Of a DNA stretch of 64,000 bases, positions 49,370-60,073 are shown in pieces. A program made the translations under genes and the position numbers. Position 1 is the stretch's first letter, and each line of letters starts with the position of its first letter. Source of the DNA: Candidatus Intestinimonas merdavium (GTDB lineage Bacteria > Bacillota > Clostridia > Oscillospirales > Oscillospiraceae); contig DXCX01000055.1 in NCBI GenBank assembly GCA_019115785.1, forward strand, positions 1 through 64,000, given 5' to 3'. Under the pieces are notes generated by a model. That model had not been told where the DNA came from. It ran no database searches and worked only from the letters and a program-made list of their open reading frames with translations.

Positions 49370-49500
49370 TGAACTGCGCCCCATTTGTTAGACAGTATGT
49401 TATACTGGAAACAAATGGGGTGCTTTATCATGCCAAAAGGGAAAACCAAATGTATCAGCGGTCAGGACTGGATGATCTGATCCGCAATGCTCCGTTGTAT
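49370..49500 (+). mobile_element. Left-end relic of an IS3-family-like element
   Basis: TGAACTGCGCCCCATTTGTT...AACAAATGGGG inverted repeat followed by ATG CCA AAA GGG AAA ACC AAA (MPKGKTK, orfA-like start) that stops after 16 codons. Confidence 0.5.
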
Positions 49501-49736
49501 CATGCAGACCTTTTTTGAACGGCAATCCCGAAACATATCTAAAAACTGATGCAGGATACAAGCTGATTCACTGAAATTTTGCCGTCGTAGGATGATCCTA
49601 CGGCGGCATTTTACATAACCAAGCTATAACTAAACTAATAGTTTAAAAAAACCTAAACCAATTATACCTGTGATACCTTCTTGATTCACAAATTTATGGT
49701 ATAACATAAGTACAAAGAAGAATGGAGGTACAAAAA

Positions 49737-50813
49737 ATGAAGTTATCACTTCCTGCAAATATCAGCAAACTGAGAAAAGAACATTCTATGACGCAGGAGC
49801 AATTAGCGGAAGCGTTGGGTGTTACCTTTGCAGCGGTTTCAAAATGGGAACGTGGCGTAGCGACTCCGGAATTAAATCTGATTGGGGAGATGGCAGACCT
49901 GTTTGAGGTATCTATTGATGCACTCATCGGGTACGAATTTAGAAACAATGACAGAGAAAATGTGGTTGCAAGGCTCAAGCGGTCCGTCCATAGCAGAAAT
50001 AACGAAGATGATTTTTACGACATTGAAAAGGCATTGCAACGTTATCCAAATTGTTTCGATGTTAGTTATTACAGCGCTCGGATCTACCGTGTGAGAGGTT
50101 TGACACAGAAGAAAGCCGCATACTCGAAGAAAGCACTTACCCTCTACAATCGCGCGTGTATGCTGATCAAACAAAATACAGATTCGGAGATAAGTGATAT
50201 TTCTATTCGCAAAGAAATGGCTGAAATCCATCTTGCACTTGGAGAATACGACAAAGGCGTAGAATTATTAAAGCAGAATAATCCTTGCCGATTGAATCAC
50301 CCATTGATTGGACAAACGCTTGCCTCTTCGTGCAACGATCCAGAAGGAGCGCTGCCGTATTTATCGATGGCATTGCTCGATTTAACTGTGGCACACATGG
50401 AAATTGCGGTGGGATATATCAATGTTTTCTACAAAACCAAAGACTATTCAAACGCCTTGGCGCTTGTGGATTGGGCGCTTGCCTTTTATCCCGGGCTAAG
50501 AAATCCTGAAAAGCATGGCTACTTAGACAAAAGCGAAGCGGTTCTTTGGGCCGTTCGAGCTGGTATTCAGTTGTCATTATGTATGAAAGAAGATGCAATG
50601 AATAGTCTCCGACAGGCAAAAAATATTGCGTTGCGATTCGATGAAGCACCAAATTATAGTGCGTCAAGCGTTAGATTTGTTTCCTGCCAAACTTCTGCAA
50701 CCGCTTTTGATGATTTGGGTGATACTGCCATGATCGGCGTCGAGAATCTCATTACAAGCGATGAGAGGAGCGAATTACTCGATCTATGGAGAAACGTCAA
50801 TAATGAAGAATGA
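49737..50813 (+). CDS. XRE-family helix-turn-helix regulator with long C-terminal helical (TPR-like) domain
   Basis: LPANISKLRKEHSMTQEQLAEALGVTFAAVSKWERGVATPELNLIGEMADLFEVSIDALIGYE. Confidence 0.88.
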   Translation: MKLSLPANISKLRKEHSMTQEQLAEALGVTFAAVSKWERGVATPELNLIGEMADLFEVSIDALIGYEFRNNDRENVVARLKRSVHSRNNEDDFYDIEKALQRYPNCFDVSYYSARIYRVRGLTQKKAAYSKKALTLYNRACMLIKQNTDSEISDISIRKEMAEIHLALGEYDKGVELLKQNNPCRLNHPLIGQTLASSCNDPEGALPYLSMALLDLTVAHMEIAVGYINVFYKTKDYSNALALVDWALAFYPGLRNPEKHGYLDKSEAVLWAVRAGIQLSLCMKEDAMNSLRQAKNIALRFDEAPNYSASSVRFVSCQTSATAFDDLGDTAMIGVENLITSDERSELLDLWRNVNNEE

Positions 50814-51098
50814 GCACCAAGCAGTCCACAGAAAATATATGGCTCAGTTTTATAAAGAGAATCATGCTTCATTTTTTCATTGCCTTTTTCTGCGTTGCTG
50901 ATTGCTGCCTTAACCTTTGGATCGCATAGAGAAAGGATACTTCTATTCGCTGTTTGCCAGTTTTCAATATCGCTTGCCCGTAGACTCCTTTTCCCTTATT
51001 TACTGTAAAAAAGTAGACACCCACACTTTTGTGAGTGTCTACTTTCATTTTACAGGTGCGCCTCCGATATGGGAGGAAACGTTTTTTACCGATATGGG

Positions 51099-51623
51099 TC
51101 AGGCAGCATTGAGAGAGGTCTTGATGGACTCCAGGACAGTGTCCTGATCCTCACACATGACCAGAAGAATGGTGCCGTCATCCAAAGTTTCCACCTTGGC
51201 GGCATTGGCAATGTCGTACTGGTCGATGAGGTATTGCTGGAAGTTCTGCTTCTGCTGGTCCACAAAGCCGTTGACGCCCTCCAGAACCTCCTCACTCTTG
51301 CCCTCGGCGGGGAGAATGGCAGCCACGCCATAGGCCTTCACGTTCATGGGAGAGATAGCCACAGCAAAGGCGGCGGTGTTCTCATCGGTGACACCGATGA
51401 GCGGGAGCACCAGGGCGGCCATGTCGTCCTCGGTGGAGGTGACCACCGGATAGGCCTCGTTGAGCTCGGCGTCCCGGGCGGACTCGATGGCGGTCTTGTA
51501 GGCCTCGGTATACTCCTCAGGAGTCTTGGAAGTGGCGCCGGAGGCGTCTTTGTTTCCCCCACAGCCCACCAGGGCAGTGAGGAGCAGAAGGGCGGACAGG
51601 GAAAGAGACAGCATACGTTTCAT
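51099..51623 (-). CDS. Small lipoprotein, possibly DUF4358-like
   Basis: [29 protein letters not shown] lipobox; about 150-aa soluble domain. Confidence 0.6.
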   Translation of the reverse strand: MKRMLSLSLSALLLLTALVGCGGNKDASGATSKTPEEYTEAYKTAIESARDAELNEAYPVVTSTEDDMAALVLPLIGVTDENTAAFAVAISPMNVKAYGVAAILPAEGKSEEVLEGVNGFVDQQKQNFQQYLIDQYDIANAAKVETLDDGTILLVMCEDQDTVLESIKTSLNAA

Positions 51624-54148
51624 GGGGATAATTCTCCTTTTGCTTTGTTTTGTTTACAGTCTCCTTGGACGCAGACCGCCGGATTTTGTTCCCCTGGCGC
51701 GGAAAAAATATTTAATTTTGTTTCCTCAGCCAGGACCATGGCGGTCTCACCGGAGGAGAGACCACCCCCGAGGAGCAGCTCGGCGATGGGGTCCTCCACC
51801 TGGGTACGGATGGCCCTCCGTAGGGGACGGGCGCCGTATTCCGGGTCAAAACCCGTATCAGTAAGTCGGTCCAGGGCCTTCTCACTCACCTTGAGCGCCA
51901 CCTGGTGTTCTCCCAGCCGTTGCTCCAGCTGGGAGAGCAGACGTCGGGCGATCCACCGCAGCTCCGGACGGGAGAGCTGCTGGAAGACGATGATCTCGTC
52001 TACCCGGTTGAGAAACTCCGGACGGAAGATCTGCTTGAGCTCGGAGAGGACGGCCTGGCGCAGCTCCTCCGGCGAACGGGTATCTCCCTGCTGGTCGGCA
52101 AAGCCCAGGCGCCCCCCTTTGGCGGTCAGCCGGCGGGCGCCGGCGTTGGAGGTCATGACCACCACCGTGTTCCGGAAATCCACCCTGCGGCCCTGAGCGT
52201 CGGTGACCACGCCGTCCTCCAGGATTTGGAGAAGAATACCCCATACGTCAGGGTGGGCTTTCTCCAGCTCATCAAAGAGAACCACGGAATAGGGCTTGCG
52301 CCGCACCTTTTCTGTGAGCTGGCCGCCCTCGTCGTAGCCCACATAGCCCGGGGGAGAGCCCAGGAGCCGGGAGACGGTGTGCTTTTCCATATACTCGGAC
52401 ATGTCAAAGCGCAGCAGGGCGTCCTCGGTGCCGAACATGGCGGCAGCCAGGGCCTTGCACAGCTCGGTTTTGCCCACGCCGGTGGGGCCCAGGAAGAGGA
52501 AGGAGCCGATGGGACGGTTAGGCTCCTTTAGACCCGCCCGCCCTCGGCGGATGGCTCGGGCCACTGCCCGCACGGCGGCGTCCTGGCCCACCACACGGCG
52601 GTGGAGCTCCCCCTCCAGAGCCATGAGCCGTTCCGATTCGGCCTGGGTCAGGGTACTCACCGGGATACCGGTACAGTCAGCCACCACGGCGGCCACGTCT
52701 TCCGCCTCCACGCCGCGCTTTCCCAGGTCCTGGTGCCAGGCCCGGCACTGGACCGCCAGCTCCCGCCTGAAATCCCGCTCCGCATCCCGGAGCATGGCGG
52801 CCTGCTCATAGCGCTGGCCCCGGATGGCGGTCTCCCGGGCCATGGCGGCCTGGCAGGCCTTTTCTTCCAGCCCCCGCAGAGCGGGCGGGGTCTCCAGCGC
52901 GCCGATCCGCACACGTGCCGCGGCCTCGTCGATGAGGTCTACTGCCTTGTCCGGCAAAAAGCGGTCGGGGAGATAGCGGCAGGAGAGGGTCACCGCCGCC
53001 TCCAGAGCCTGGTCGGAGATGGTCAGCTTGTGGTGGCTTTCATAACGGCTCCGCAGACCCCGCAGGATGGCCAGCGCGTCCTCCTGGCTGGGTTCCTCCA
53101 CCAGCACCGATTGGAAACGCCGCTCCAGAGCGGCATCCTTTTCTATATACTTCCGATATTCCGCCAAGGTGGTGGCCCCAACCACCTGAATTTCGCCCCG
53201 GCTCAGCGCCGGCTTAATGATATTGGCTGCGTCGATGGCGCCCTCGGCGCTGCCCGCCCCCACGATAGTGTGGAGCTCATCCAGAAAGAGAATGATGTCC
53301 CCGGCCCGGCGGACCTCAGCCAGAATGGCCTTGACCCGCTCCTCAAATTCGCCCCGATACTTGGTTCCCGCCACAGTGGCGGAGAGATCCAGGGACAGGA
53401 GCCGTTTGCCCCGGAGGGAGTCGGGAACCTGTCCCGAGACGATCCGCCGGGCCAGCCCCTCCACAATGGCCGTCTTGCCGACGCCGGGCTCGCCAATGAG
53501 GGCGGGGTTGTTCTTCTGACGTCGGGAGAGGATCTGGATGACCCGCCGGATCTCCCTGTCACGCCCGATGACCGGGTCCAGGCTGCCGGCGGCGGCCGAC
53601 CGGGTCAAATCTTTTGCAAATTGTTCTAACAGTTTTTTTTCGCCCCGTTCCGTATGGTCTCGCTCGGGGCGGGGACGGACCGGTTCACTCCAGGGGAGCG
53701 GGCCGGTGGGCGTCTCACCCAGAGCCTTCAGCGTGTCTGTGTAAAGGCCGTTCAGCTGGCCGGTGGCGGCCAGAACCTGGGCGGCGGCGCATGTCCGCAG
53801 GCGGAGAAGCCCCAGAAGCAGGTGCTCGGTGTCCACCTTTCGGAAGCCGGTGCGCAGACATTCCGCCGCCGCCAGCTCCACCGCCTGCCTGCAGTTGGGC
53901 GTCAGGCCCTGGAGGGGGAGGCTCACCGCGCTGCCCGTACCGGAGACCTGACGAACCCCTGCTTCCAGACGCTGGGGAGTGAGGCCGGAGGCCCGGAGGA
54001 TTCGGGCGGCCACACCCTGACCCTCCTGGCAGAGTCCCAACAGCAGGTGCTCCGTTCCCACATAGCTGTGTCCCAGCCGCACCGCGGCCTTTTGCGCCAG
54101 CTTTAGGGCCGCCTGCGCCCGCTGGGTGAATCCCTCTTCTCGGATGAT
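51620..54148 (-). CDS. clpC: ClpC-like AAA+ ATPase (start codon unresolved; see finding)
   Basis: [40 protein letters not shown]-domain; [85 protein letters not shown]-type motif. Confidence 0.9.
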   Translation of the reverse strand: MIREEGFTQRAQAALKLAQKAAVRLGHSYVGTEHLLLGLCQEGQGVAARILRASGLTPQRLEAGVRQVSGTGSAVSLPLQGLTPNCRQAVELAAAECLRTGFRKVDTEHLLLGLLRLRTCAAAQVLAATGQLNGLYTDTLKALGETPTGPLPWSEPVRPRPERDHTERGEKKLLEQFAKDLTRSAAAGSLDPVIGRDREIRRVIQILSRRQKNNPALIGEPGVGKTAIVEGLARRIVSGQVPDSLRGKRLLSLDLSATVAGTKYRGEFEERVKAILAEVRRAGDIILFLDELHTIVGAGSAEGAIDAANIIKPALSRGEIQVVGATTLAEYRKYIEKDAALERRFQSVLVEEPSQEDALAILRGLRSRYESHHKLTISDQALEAAVTLSCRYLPDRFLPDKAVDLIDEAAARVRIGALETPPALRGLEEKACQAAMARETAIRGQRYEQAAMLRDAERDFRRELAVQCRAWHQDLGKRGVEAEDVAAVVADCTGIPVSTLTQAESERLMALEGELHRRVVGQDAAVRAVARAIRRGRAGLKEPNRPIGSFLFLGPTGVGKTELCKALAAAMFGTEDALLRFDMSEYMEKHTVSRLLGSPPGYVGYDEGGQLTEKVRRKPYSVVLFDELEKAHPDVWGILLQILEDGVVTDAQGRRVDFRNTVVVMTSNAGARRLTAKGGRLGFADQQGDTRSPEELRQAVLSELKQIFRPEFLNRVDEIIVFQQLSRPELRWIARRLLSQLEQRLGEHQVALKVSEKALDRLTDTGFDPEYGARPLRRAIRTQVEDPIAELLLGGGLSSGETAMVLAEETKLNIFSAPGEQNPAVCVQGDCKQNKAKGELSP

Positions 54149-54524
54149 CCCTCACCTCGGTTCTGTTTGGTTTGGGCCGGATGGTCGGCCCGGCGTCCAT
54201 GGGCGCGGCTGTGGGCAGCTCCCTCCAGTTCCGGCGTCAGGGCGCCGGCCAGTTCCACACGAAAACGATCCTGATATTCCCGCATCTGCTCACCTCCCAG
54301 AAGATCACATCGCATTGCCCTGCGTTTCTAACTATATCCAGATCTCCGGATGGATAAACCTCCTTCCCAATGGTCACGTCTGGTTCCCATCCCTAGTTTA
54401 ACCACTCTGAGGGCTTCTACCCACAAGACCCAAAAAATAGAGGGGGAATTTTGCAGAAATAAACGTTGCATTTTTTCAAAACTGTGGTAAAATGTGTTTA
54501 CATTGAAGTTTGGAGGTGTTCCCA

Positions 54525-54695
54525 ATGGCCTATGTCATCAGCGATGCTTGCGTGAGCTGCGGCTCCTGTGCCGATTCCTGCCCCATGGGCGCGATTTCTC
54601 AGGGCGACAGCCAGTACGTCATCGACGCCAATACTTGCATCGATTGCGGTTCCTGCGCTGATACCTGCCCCACCGGCGCGATCTCCCAGGGCTAA
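54525..54695 (+). CDS. 2[4Fe-4S] ferredoxin (56 aa)
   Basis: MAYVISDACVSCGSCADSCPMGAISQGDSQYVIDANTCIDCGSCADTCPTGAISQG. Confidence 0.95.
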   Translation: MAYVISDACVSCGSCADSCPMGAISQGDSQYVIDANTCIDCGSCADTCPTGAISQG

Positions 54696-54813
54696 CGCAC
54701 AGCATACTTAATGAAAAAACAGGGCGGCGCACAATATGTGTGCCGCCCTGTTTTTTCTTGACAGGTATGTGATCCTCCGGTATCCTAGAGCAAACGAAAA
54801 AAGGAGCGAACAT

Positions 54814-55287
54814 ATGGAACATCACCATGAGCACTGCGGCTGCGGCTGCGGGCACGATCACGGCCATGAGCACCATCACGAGCACCACGGTGAGCACGTC
54901 TGCCGGCAGGGGACGCTGACCGAGGCCCAGGCCGCCTTTCTCCATGAGCTGGAGCACCATCACTATCTGCCTCTGGCCCGGTTTCTGATGGAGAGCACGG
55001 TAGAGGACGACTTCTCCAGTGTGTCCATGGCTCCGGTCTACCTTCGGGACCCCGAGGAGACCATGGAGCAGGTAAAGGAGACGGGAGAGCTGCTGCTGGA
55101 CTTGGAGCGCCGGGGCTGGATCACGCTGGACTACGACTATCCGCTGGAGGGCTACCCCTATGCGGAGTACCGGCAGTCGGCTCTGTATGACTATTTCTGC
55201 CGTACAGTGGAGGAGGCCAAGGGCCGGCCGGGCTTCCTGGGGGACACCCCGGTGCTGGAGCTGGGGAGCATCGCCCTGGTGGAATAA
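54814..55287 (+). CDS. Hypothetical protein with His/Cys-rich N-terminus
   Basis: MEHHHEHCGCGCGHDHGHEHHHEHHGEHVCRQGTLTEAQAAFLHELEHHHYLPLARFLMES; AAGGAG upstream. Confidence 0.75.
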   Translation: MEHHHEHCGCGCGHDHGHEHHHEHHGEHVCRQGTLTEAQAAFLHELEHHHYLPLARFLMESTVEDDFSSVSMAPVYLRDPEETMEQVKETGELLLDLERRGWITLDYDYPLEGYPYAEYRQSALYDYFCRTVEEAKGRPGFLGDTPVLELGSIALVE

Positions 55288-55387
55288 ACGAAGAATCAAG
55301 GGAGCCCCGCAGAATAGAAAAATAGAAAAATGCCGTTTCCCTTTCAGCGCCAATCGGGCTGGGGGGAAACGGCATTTTCTGCTGTGG

Positions 55388-56353
55388 TCAGTCCAGTTCC
55401 AGCAAAAACTGCTCGATGTGCTGCATAGCCTGGGCCGCCTTTTTCATGGGGAACATCTGGAAAACGTGCCACATATCGGGCCAAACCTCCAGCCGGCAGG
55501 GAGTGCCTGCCTGGACCAGGCGGTCCCGGAGCCTTACCGAGTCGGAGAGCAGGATCTCATTGGTGCCGGCCTGGACGAGGATGGGGGGGAGGTGCCGGAG
55601 ATCGCCGAAGAGGGGGGAGAGCAGAGGGGCGGCGAGGTCTCGTCCGGGGGCGTAGACGCCGCGTACCGCCCGGATATAGTCCATGGTCAGCATGGGGTCA
55701 TCATCCCGGTGCTCCTGATAGGATTTTCCACTGGCAGTCATATCCGTCCAGGGGGAGAGGAGCACCAGCCGCCGGGGGAGAAGCCGGTCGGCGTCCCGGA
55801 GAAGCATGGTGAGCACCAGGGCCAGATTGCCCCCGGCGGAGTCGCCGGCCACCACCACGTCTCTGGCCCCATAGCCCAGGTGCATCAAGTAGTTCCACGC
55901 CTTCATGGCGTCCTCCAGCGGCGCGGGATAGGTGTGCTCCGGTGCAAGACGGTATGCAAAGGCCAGAACCTCATAGCCGGTGACACCGGCCAGCTTGGCG
56001 GCCAGAATCCGGGCATAGCCCAGGTTTCCGCTGGTATATCCGCCGCCATGGCAGTATAGGATGACACGGCGCTTGTCGTGCCCCCGCTCCGGACGCACCC
56101 AGGCGGCGGGCATCCCATCGAGATCAAAGGGCTCCCAGCTCATGCCCAGCATAGGGGCGACCAGCCGCCCCAGCAGCTCCTGGCCCTTACGCTGCCGTTC
56201 CAGGTCGCCCGGGTCCATGGAATCGGGGGAGGTGGCGGAGTGAATGGCCTTGAGGGCGCCCATAACAGCGTTGGTGCGTCTTTGCTCGGCGGTCTGACGG
56301 GCCTCAGGAGAGAGGGGGGACAAGCGTTTATGCCTTTTTTCTTTTTGTTCCAT
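55388..56353 (-). CDS. Alpha/beta hydrolase (hormone-sensitive-lipase-like)
   Basis: RRVILYCHGGGYTSGNLGYARILAAKLAGVTGYEVLAFAYRLAPEHTYPAPLEDAMKAWNYL ... VVAGDSAGGNLAL. Confidence 0.92.
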   Translation of the reverse strand: MEQKEKRHKRLSPLSPEARQTAEQRRTNAVMGALKAIHSATSPDSMDPGDLERQRKGQELLGRLVAPMLGMSWEPFDLDGMPAAWVRPERGHDKRRVILYCHGGGYTSGNLGYARILAAKLAGVTGYEVLAFAYRLAPEHTYPAPLEDAMKAWNYLMHLGYGARDVVVAGDSAGGNLALVLTMLLRDADRLLPRRLVLLSPWTDMTASGKSYQEHRDDDPMLTMDYIRAVRGVYAPGRDLAAPLLSPLFGDLRHLPPILVQAGTNEILLSDSVRLRDRLVQAGTPCRLEVWPDMWHVFQMFPMKKAAQAMQHIEQFLLELD

Positions 56354-56553
56354 CTGGAAACTCCTGTCTGACCGGACATCATAGTAAATACTGCTGTCCG
56401 ATCGGGGTATTTTGTCTTATCTTACAGGATGATGCCCCAGATTGCAAGGGTGAGCGCTTGTGCTCCGATATAGGGTATAGTATAATAATACCTGCTGACC
56501 TGTACCATGGGGTCGCGACCTTTGAGCGCCAACAGGAAAGGGGCTGCTGCGCC

Positions 56554-57855
56554 GTGTCCAAGAAGAAGAAACCAGAGTGGTACCGCCTGGACAACGCGGC
56601 TATGATGTACTCTGCCATCCAGAAGGAGAACTATTCCGCCATCTACCGATTTTCAGCGGTGATGACAGATCTGGTGGACCCCAATGCCCTTCAGCGGGCC
56701 ATTGACAGGATCATGCCCCGATTCCCCGGTTTTCAAGTCCATATCAAGCGGGGCTTTTTCTGGTATTATTTTGAGCCCAACGACGCCCCTGGTCCCTTTG
56801 TGAAGGAGGATATGAGCAATCCCTGCCAGCCGGTGCGTTTCCAGGAGGATGACGGCTGGCTCATCCGATTTTTTTATTATGGGCACCGCATCTCCCTGGA
56901 GGTCTTCCACGCTCTGGCCGATGGCGCAGGGGCCCTGACCTTCTTCCGCACCCTGCTGGCGGTCTATCTGCGGGAACTGGGCCACCAGATCCCCAATACC
57001 GGCGGCGTCCTGGACGTGGACGAGTCGCCCTCACCGGAGGAGCAGGAGGACTCCTACTTCCGATATGCCAAATCCCGGGTGCGCCGGGGCATGGGAGAGA
57101 GCAAGGCCTATCAGAATAACGGTACCCCAGAGCCATTCTACACGCTGAACGTGACCATGGGGATGGTACCCCTGGACCGGCTGCGGGAGGTGGCCAGGGG
57201 TTATGGCGCCTCGGTGACGGAATATCTGTCCGCAGTACTCATTGAGTCCATCCTGGCCAAGCAGCGCCGGGAGGGCCGCCGCCGAGAGCTCCCAGTTGCT
57301 CTGGCGGTGCCCATCAATCTGCGTCCCCACTTTCCCTCCCGCACACTGCGCAACTTTATCCTGACGGTGCGGCCCGTCATTGATCCGGAGCTGGGGGACT
57401 ATACCTTCCCAGAGATCGTTTCCCAGGTACACCACCATATGCGCCTGCATATCAGCCGTCAGGAGATGCAGGCGGTCATCACCCGCAACGTGATGCTTCA
57501 GAAAAACAAGCTGCTCCAGCTGGCTCCGGCGCCGCTGAAGAACCTGACCATGGCCATCAGCTACAAGCTGGTGGGCTGTCGTCCCTATTCCACCACCTAT
57601 ACCAACCCCGGCGCTTTCCAGGTGCCGCCGGAGATGGAGCCCCACATCCGGCGTATGGAGGTCATCCTGGGCCAGTCCTACACGCCACGTAGCAACTGTG
57701 CCTCCATCAGCTACGGCAATACCATGGAGATCACCTTCGCCGGTACGGTGAAGGAGTCTGATGTGGAGCGGGACTTCTTTCGCCATCTGGTCCGGGAGGG
57801 TATCCATGTCAAAGTCATTTCCAACCGTCAGGGACCGCTGCATGCGGCCCATTGA
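56554..57855 (+). CDS. Condensation/alcohol-acetyltransferase-like acyltransferase (GTG start proposed)
   Basis: HALADGAGALTFFRTLLAVYLRELG (HxxxDG acyltransferase motif) and overall pattern; YFSAVMTDLVDPNALQRAIDRIMPRFPGFQVHIKRGFFWYYF-type N-terminus. Confidence 0.7.
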   Translation: MSKKKKPEWYRLDNAAMMYSAIQKENYSAIYRFSAVMTDLVDPNALQRAIDRIMPRFPGFQVHIKRGFFWYYFEPNDAPGPFVKEDMSNPCQPVRFQEDDGWLIRFFYYGHRISLEVFHALADGAGALTFFRTLLAVYLRELGHQIPNTGGVLDVDESPSPEEQEDSYFRYAKSRVRRGMGESKAYQNNGTPEPFYTLNVTMGMVPLDRLREVARGYGASVTEYLSAVLIESILAKQRREGRRRELPVALAVPINLRPHFPSRTLRNFILTVRPVIDPELGDYTFPEIVSQVHHHMRLHISRQEMQAVITRNVMLQKNKLLQLAPAPLKNLTMAISYKLVGCRPYSTTYTNPGAFQVPPEMEPHIRRMEVILGQSYTPRSNCASISYGNTMEITFAGTVKESDVERDFFRHLVREGIHVKVISNRQGPLHAAH

Positions 57856-57875
57856 GGTGGGGGAGGAGATACGAA

Positions 57876-58580
57876 ATGTCATACTGTGTCAACTGCGGTG
57901 TGGAGCTGGACCCCACCGCCAGTGCCTGCCCTTTGTGCCAGACCCCCGTGGTCAATCCCCGGCAGCCCGTGGATACCGAGCTGCCGCCGCCCTTTCCAAG
58001 CCGGCGGGAGGAGGTTCAGCCGGTCAATAAAATAGAGGTGGCACTTCTGCTCTCCTCCATGCTGGGCTCGGTGGCGGTGGTCTGCGGCGTACTGAATCTC
58101 TTCTTTCTGCACTCTGGCCGGCCCTGGTCCCTCTACGTCATCGGAGCTGCGGTGATGCTGTGGATCTGGCTGGTGCCGCCCCTCCTCTTTCGGGGGATGC
58201 CGCTGTGGGTCCGTCTGGGCCTGGACGCCTGCGCCGTGGGGGTGTATGTCTACCTGATCTCCATTGACCTGCAAGGTCTTGGATGGTATCTGGGTCTGGC
58301 CCTGCCCATCATCCTCACAGGCGGCGCCATCATGGTGGCCCTGGGACTCATCCTCAGCCGGGGACGCTCTATCCTCACCAGCATCACCCTGATCATTGGA
58401 GCCATCGGTCTCTTTGTTATGAGCATCGAATTTTATGTGGACCACTGGCTCCACCAGGCATACCTCCCCGGCTGGTCCCTGGTGGTGGCCGCTATCTGCG
58501 CAGCGCTCATCATCCCTCTGGTCATCGTCCGCCGTCGTCCCGCCCTCAGGGATGAGGTGCGTCGGCGGTTCCATATGTAA
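57876..58580 (+). CDS. Zinc-ribbon plus multi-TM membrane protein (possibly DUF6320-like)
   Basis: MSYCVNCGVELDPTASACPLCQTPVVNP zinc ribbon (CxxC...CxxC) then several TM helices. Confidence 0.7.
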   Translation: MSYCVNCGVELDPTASACPLCQTPVVNPRQPVDTELPPPFPSRREEVQPVNKIEVALLLSSMLGSVAVVCGVLNLFFLHSGRPWSLYVIGAAVMLWIWLVPPLLFRGMPLWVRLGLDACAVGVYVYLISIDLQGLGWYLGLALPIILTGGAIMVALGLILSRGRSILTSITLIIGAIGLFVMSIEFYVDHWLHQAYLPGWSLVVAAICAALIIPLVIVRRRPALRDEVRRRFHM

Positions 58581-58627
58581 GCCGGGCGACCAGGAGAGGA
58601 TAAACTATCAAAATATGAAAGATGCAA

Positions 58628-58641
58628 TGAATATTATGCAT
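58628..58641. promoter_or_regulatory. Candidate ArgR (ARG-box-like) operator upstream of argG
   Basis: TGAATATTATGCAT, similar to the TGAATWWWWATTCA-type ARG box half-palindrome. Confidence 0.35.
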
Positions 58642-58668
58642 AGAGCTGTGAGAATACACGAGAAAATT

Positions 58669-58700
58669 GGGAGGCAATTCGCATATTTATGCGAATTGCC
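58669..58700. terminator. 14-bp perfect hairpin upstream of argG
   Basis: GAGGCAATTCGCAT-ATTT-ATGCGAATTGCCTC followed by TTGCATTTTTGC. Confidence 0.6.
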
Positions 58701-58765
58701 TCTTGCATTTTTGCGGCGGACGTGGTACACTGTGTCCAACATCGAAAGACATGGAGGCGTTCACC

Positions 58766-59992
58766 ATGACAGATCACAAGGACATTAAGAAGGTCGTTCT
58801 CGCCTATTCCGGCGGATTGGATACATCCATCATCATTCCCTGGCTGAAGGAGAACTACAATAACTGCGAGGTCATCGCCGTCTCCGGCGACGTAGGCCAG
58901 GGCACGGAGTTGGACGGTTTGGAGGAGAAGGCCATCAAGACCGGTGCCTCCAAGCTCTATGTGGAGGACCTCACCGACGAGATGGTGGATGAGGTCATTA
59001 TCCCCTCCATGAAGATGGGGGCCAAGTATGAGCAGTACCTGCTGGGTACCGCCTTTGCCCGGCCCATCATTGCCAAGCGCCTGGTGGAGATTGCCAAGAA
59101 GGAAGGGGCCGACGCTGTCTGCCACGGCTGCACCGGCAAGGGCAACGACCAGGTCCGCTTTGAGCTGGCCATCAAGCGCTTTGCCCCTGACATGAAGATC
59201 ATTGCCCCCTGGCGGGAGTGGGACATCAAGGGCCGGGACGAGGAGATCGACTATGCCGAGGCCCACGACATCCCCCTGAAGATCAGCAGGGAGACCAACT
59301 ACTCCAAGGACAAGAATCTGTGGCATCTCTCTCACGAGGGCCTGGACCTGGAGGACCCCTCCAACGAGCCGCTCTATGAGAAGGAGGGCTTTTTGGAGAT
59401 GGGGGTAAGTCCCATCGCCGCGCCCGACAAGCCCACCTATGTTACCCTGGAGTTTGTCAAGGGCGTGCCCGTGGCCATCGACGGGGAAAAGATGAAGGCC
59501 AGCGACATCATCCGCAAGCTCAACAAGCTGGGCGGTGAGAACGGCATCGGTCTGCTGGACATCGTGGAGAACCGGCTGGTGGGCATGAAGGACCGGGGCG
59601 TCTATGAGACGCCCGGCGGTACCATCCTCTACCACGCCCATGAGGTGCTGGAGATGATCACTCTGGACAAGGACACCGCCCATATGAAGAGCAAGCTGGC
59701 GGTGGACTTCGCCGACCTGGTCTACAACGGCAAGTGGTTTACCCCCCTGCGGGAGGCTCTGTCCGCCTTTGCCGACAAGACCCAGGAGCATGTCACCGGC
59801 ACTGTGAAGCTCAAGCTTTACAAGGGCAACATCATCAACGCCGGCGTCACCTCTCCCGAGACCCTCTACTCTGAGGAGCTGGTCACCTTTGAGGAGAGCG
59901 ATTACAACCAGGATGACGCCACCGGCTTTATCAACCTGTGGGGTCTGCCCGACACCGTCCAGGCGCTGCGGGAGCAGGGTAAGCTGAAATAA
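58766..59992 (+). CDS. argG: Argininosuccinate synthase
   Basis: [53 protein letters not shown]. Confidence 0.97.
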   Translation: MTDHKDIKKVVLAYSGGLDTSIIIPWLKENYNNCEVIAVSGDVGQGTELDGLEEKAIKTGASKLYVEDLTDEMVDEVIIPSMKMGAKYEQYLLGTAFARPIIAKRLVEIAKKEGADAVCHGCTGKGNDQVRFELAIKRFAPDMKIIAPWREWDIKGRDEEIDYAEAHDIPLKISRETNYSKDKNLWHLSHEGLDLEDPSNEPLYEKEGFLEMGVSPIAAPDKPTYVTLEFVKGVPVAIDGEKMKASDIIRKLNKLGGENGIGLLDIVENRLVGMKDRGVYETPGGTILYHAHEVLEMITLDKDTAHMKSKLAVDFADLVYNGKWFTPLREALSAFADKTQEHVTGTVKLKLYKGNIINAGVTSPETLYSEELVTFEESDYNQDDATGFINLWGLPDTVQALREQGKLK

Positions 59993-60008
59993 GAAACGGA
60001 TCACTAAG

Positions 60009-60045
60009 GGACGCCGCGCCGGCCAGCGGGCCGGCACGGCGTCCC
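60009..60045 (+). terminator. GC-rich hairpin between argG and argH (possible partial terminator/processing site)
   Basis: GGGACGCCGCGCCGGCC ... GGCCGGCACGGCGTCCC. Confidence 0.5.
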
Positions 60046-60073
60046 TATCCCCATACATAAGGAGCGAAGGATC

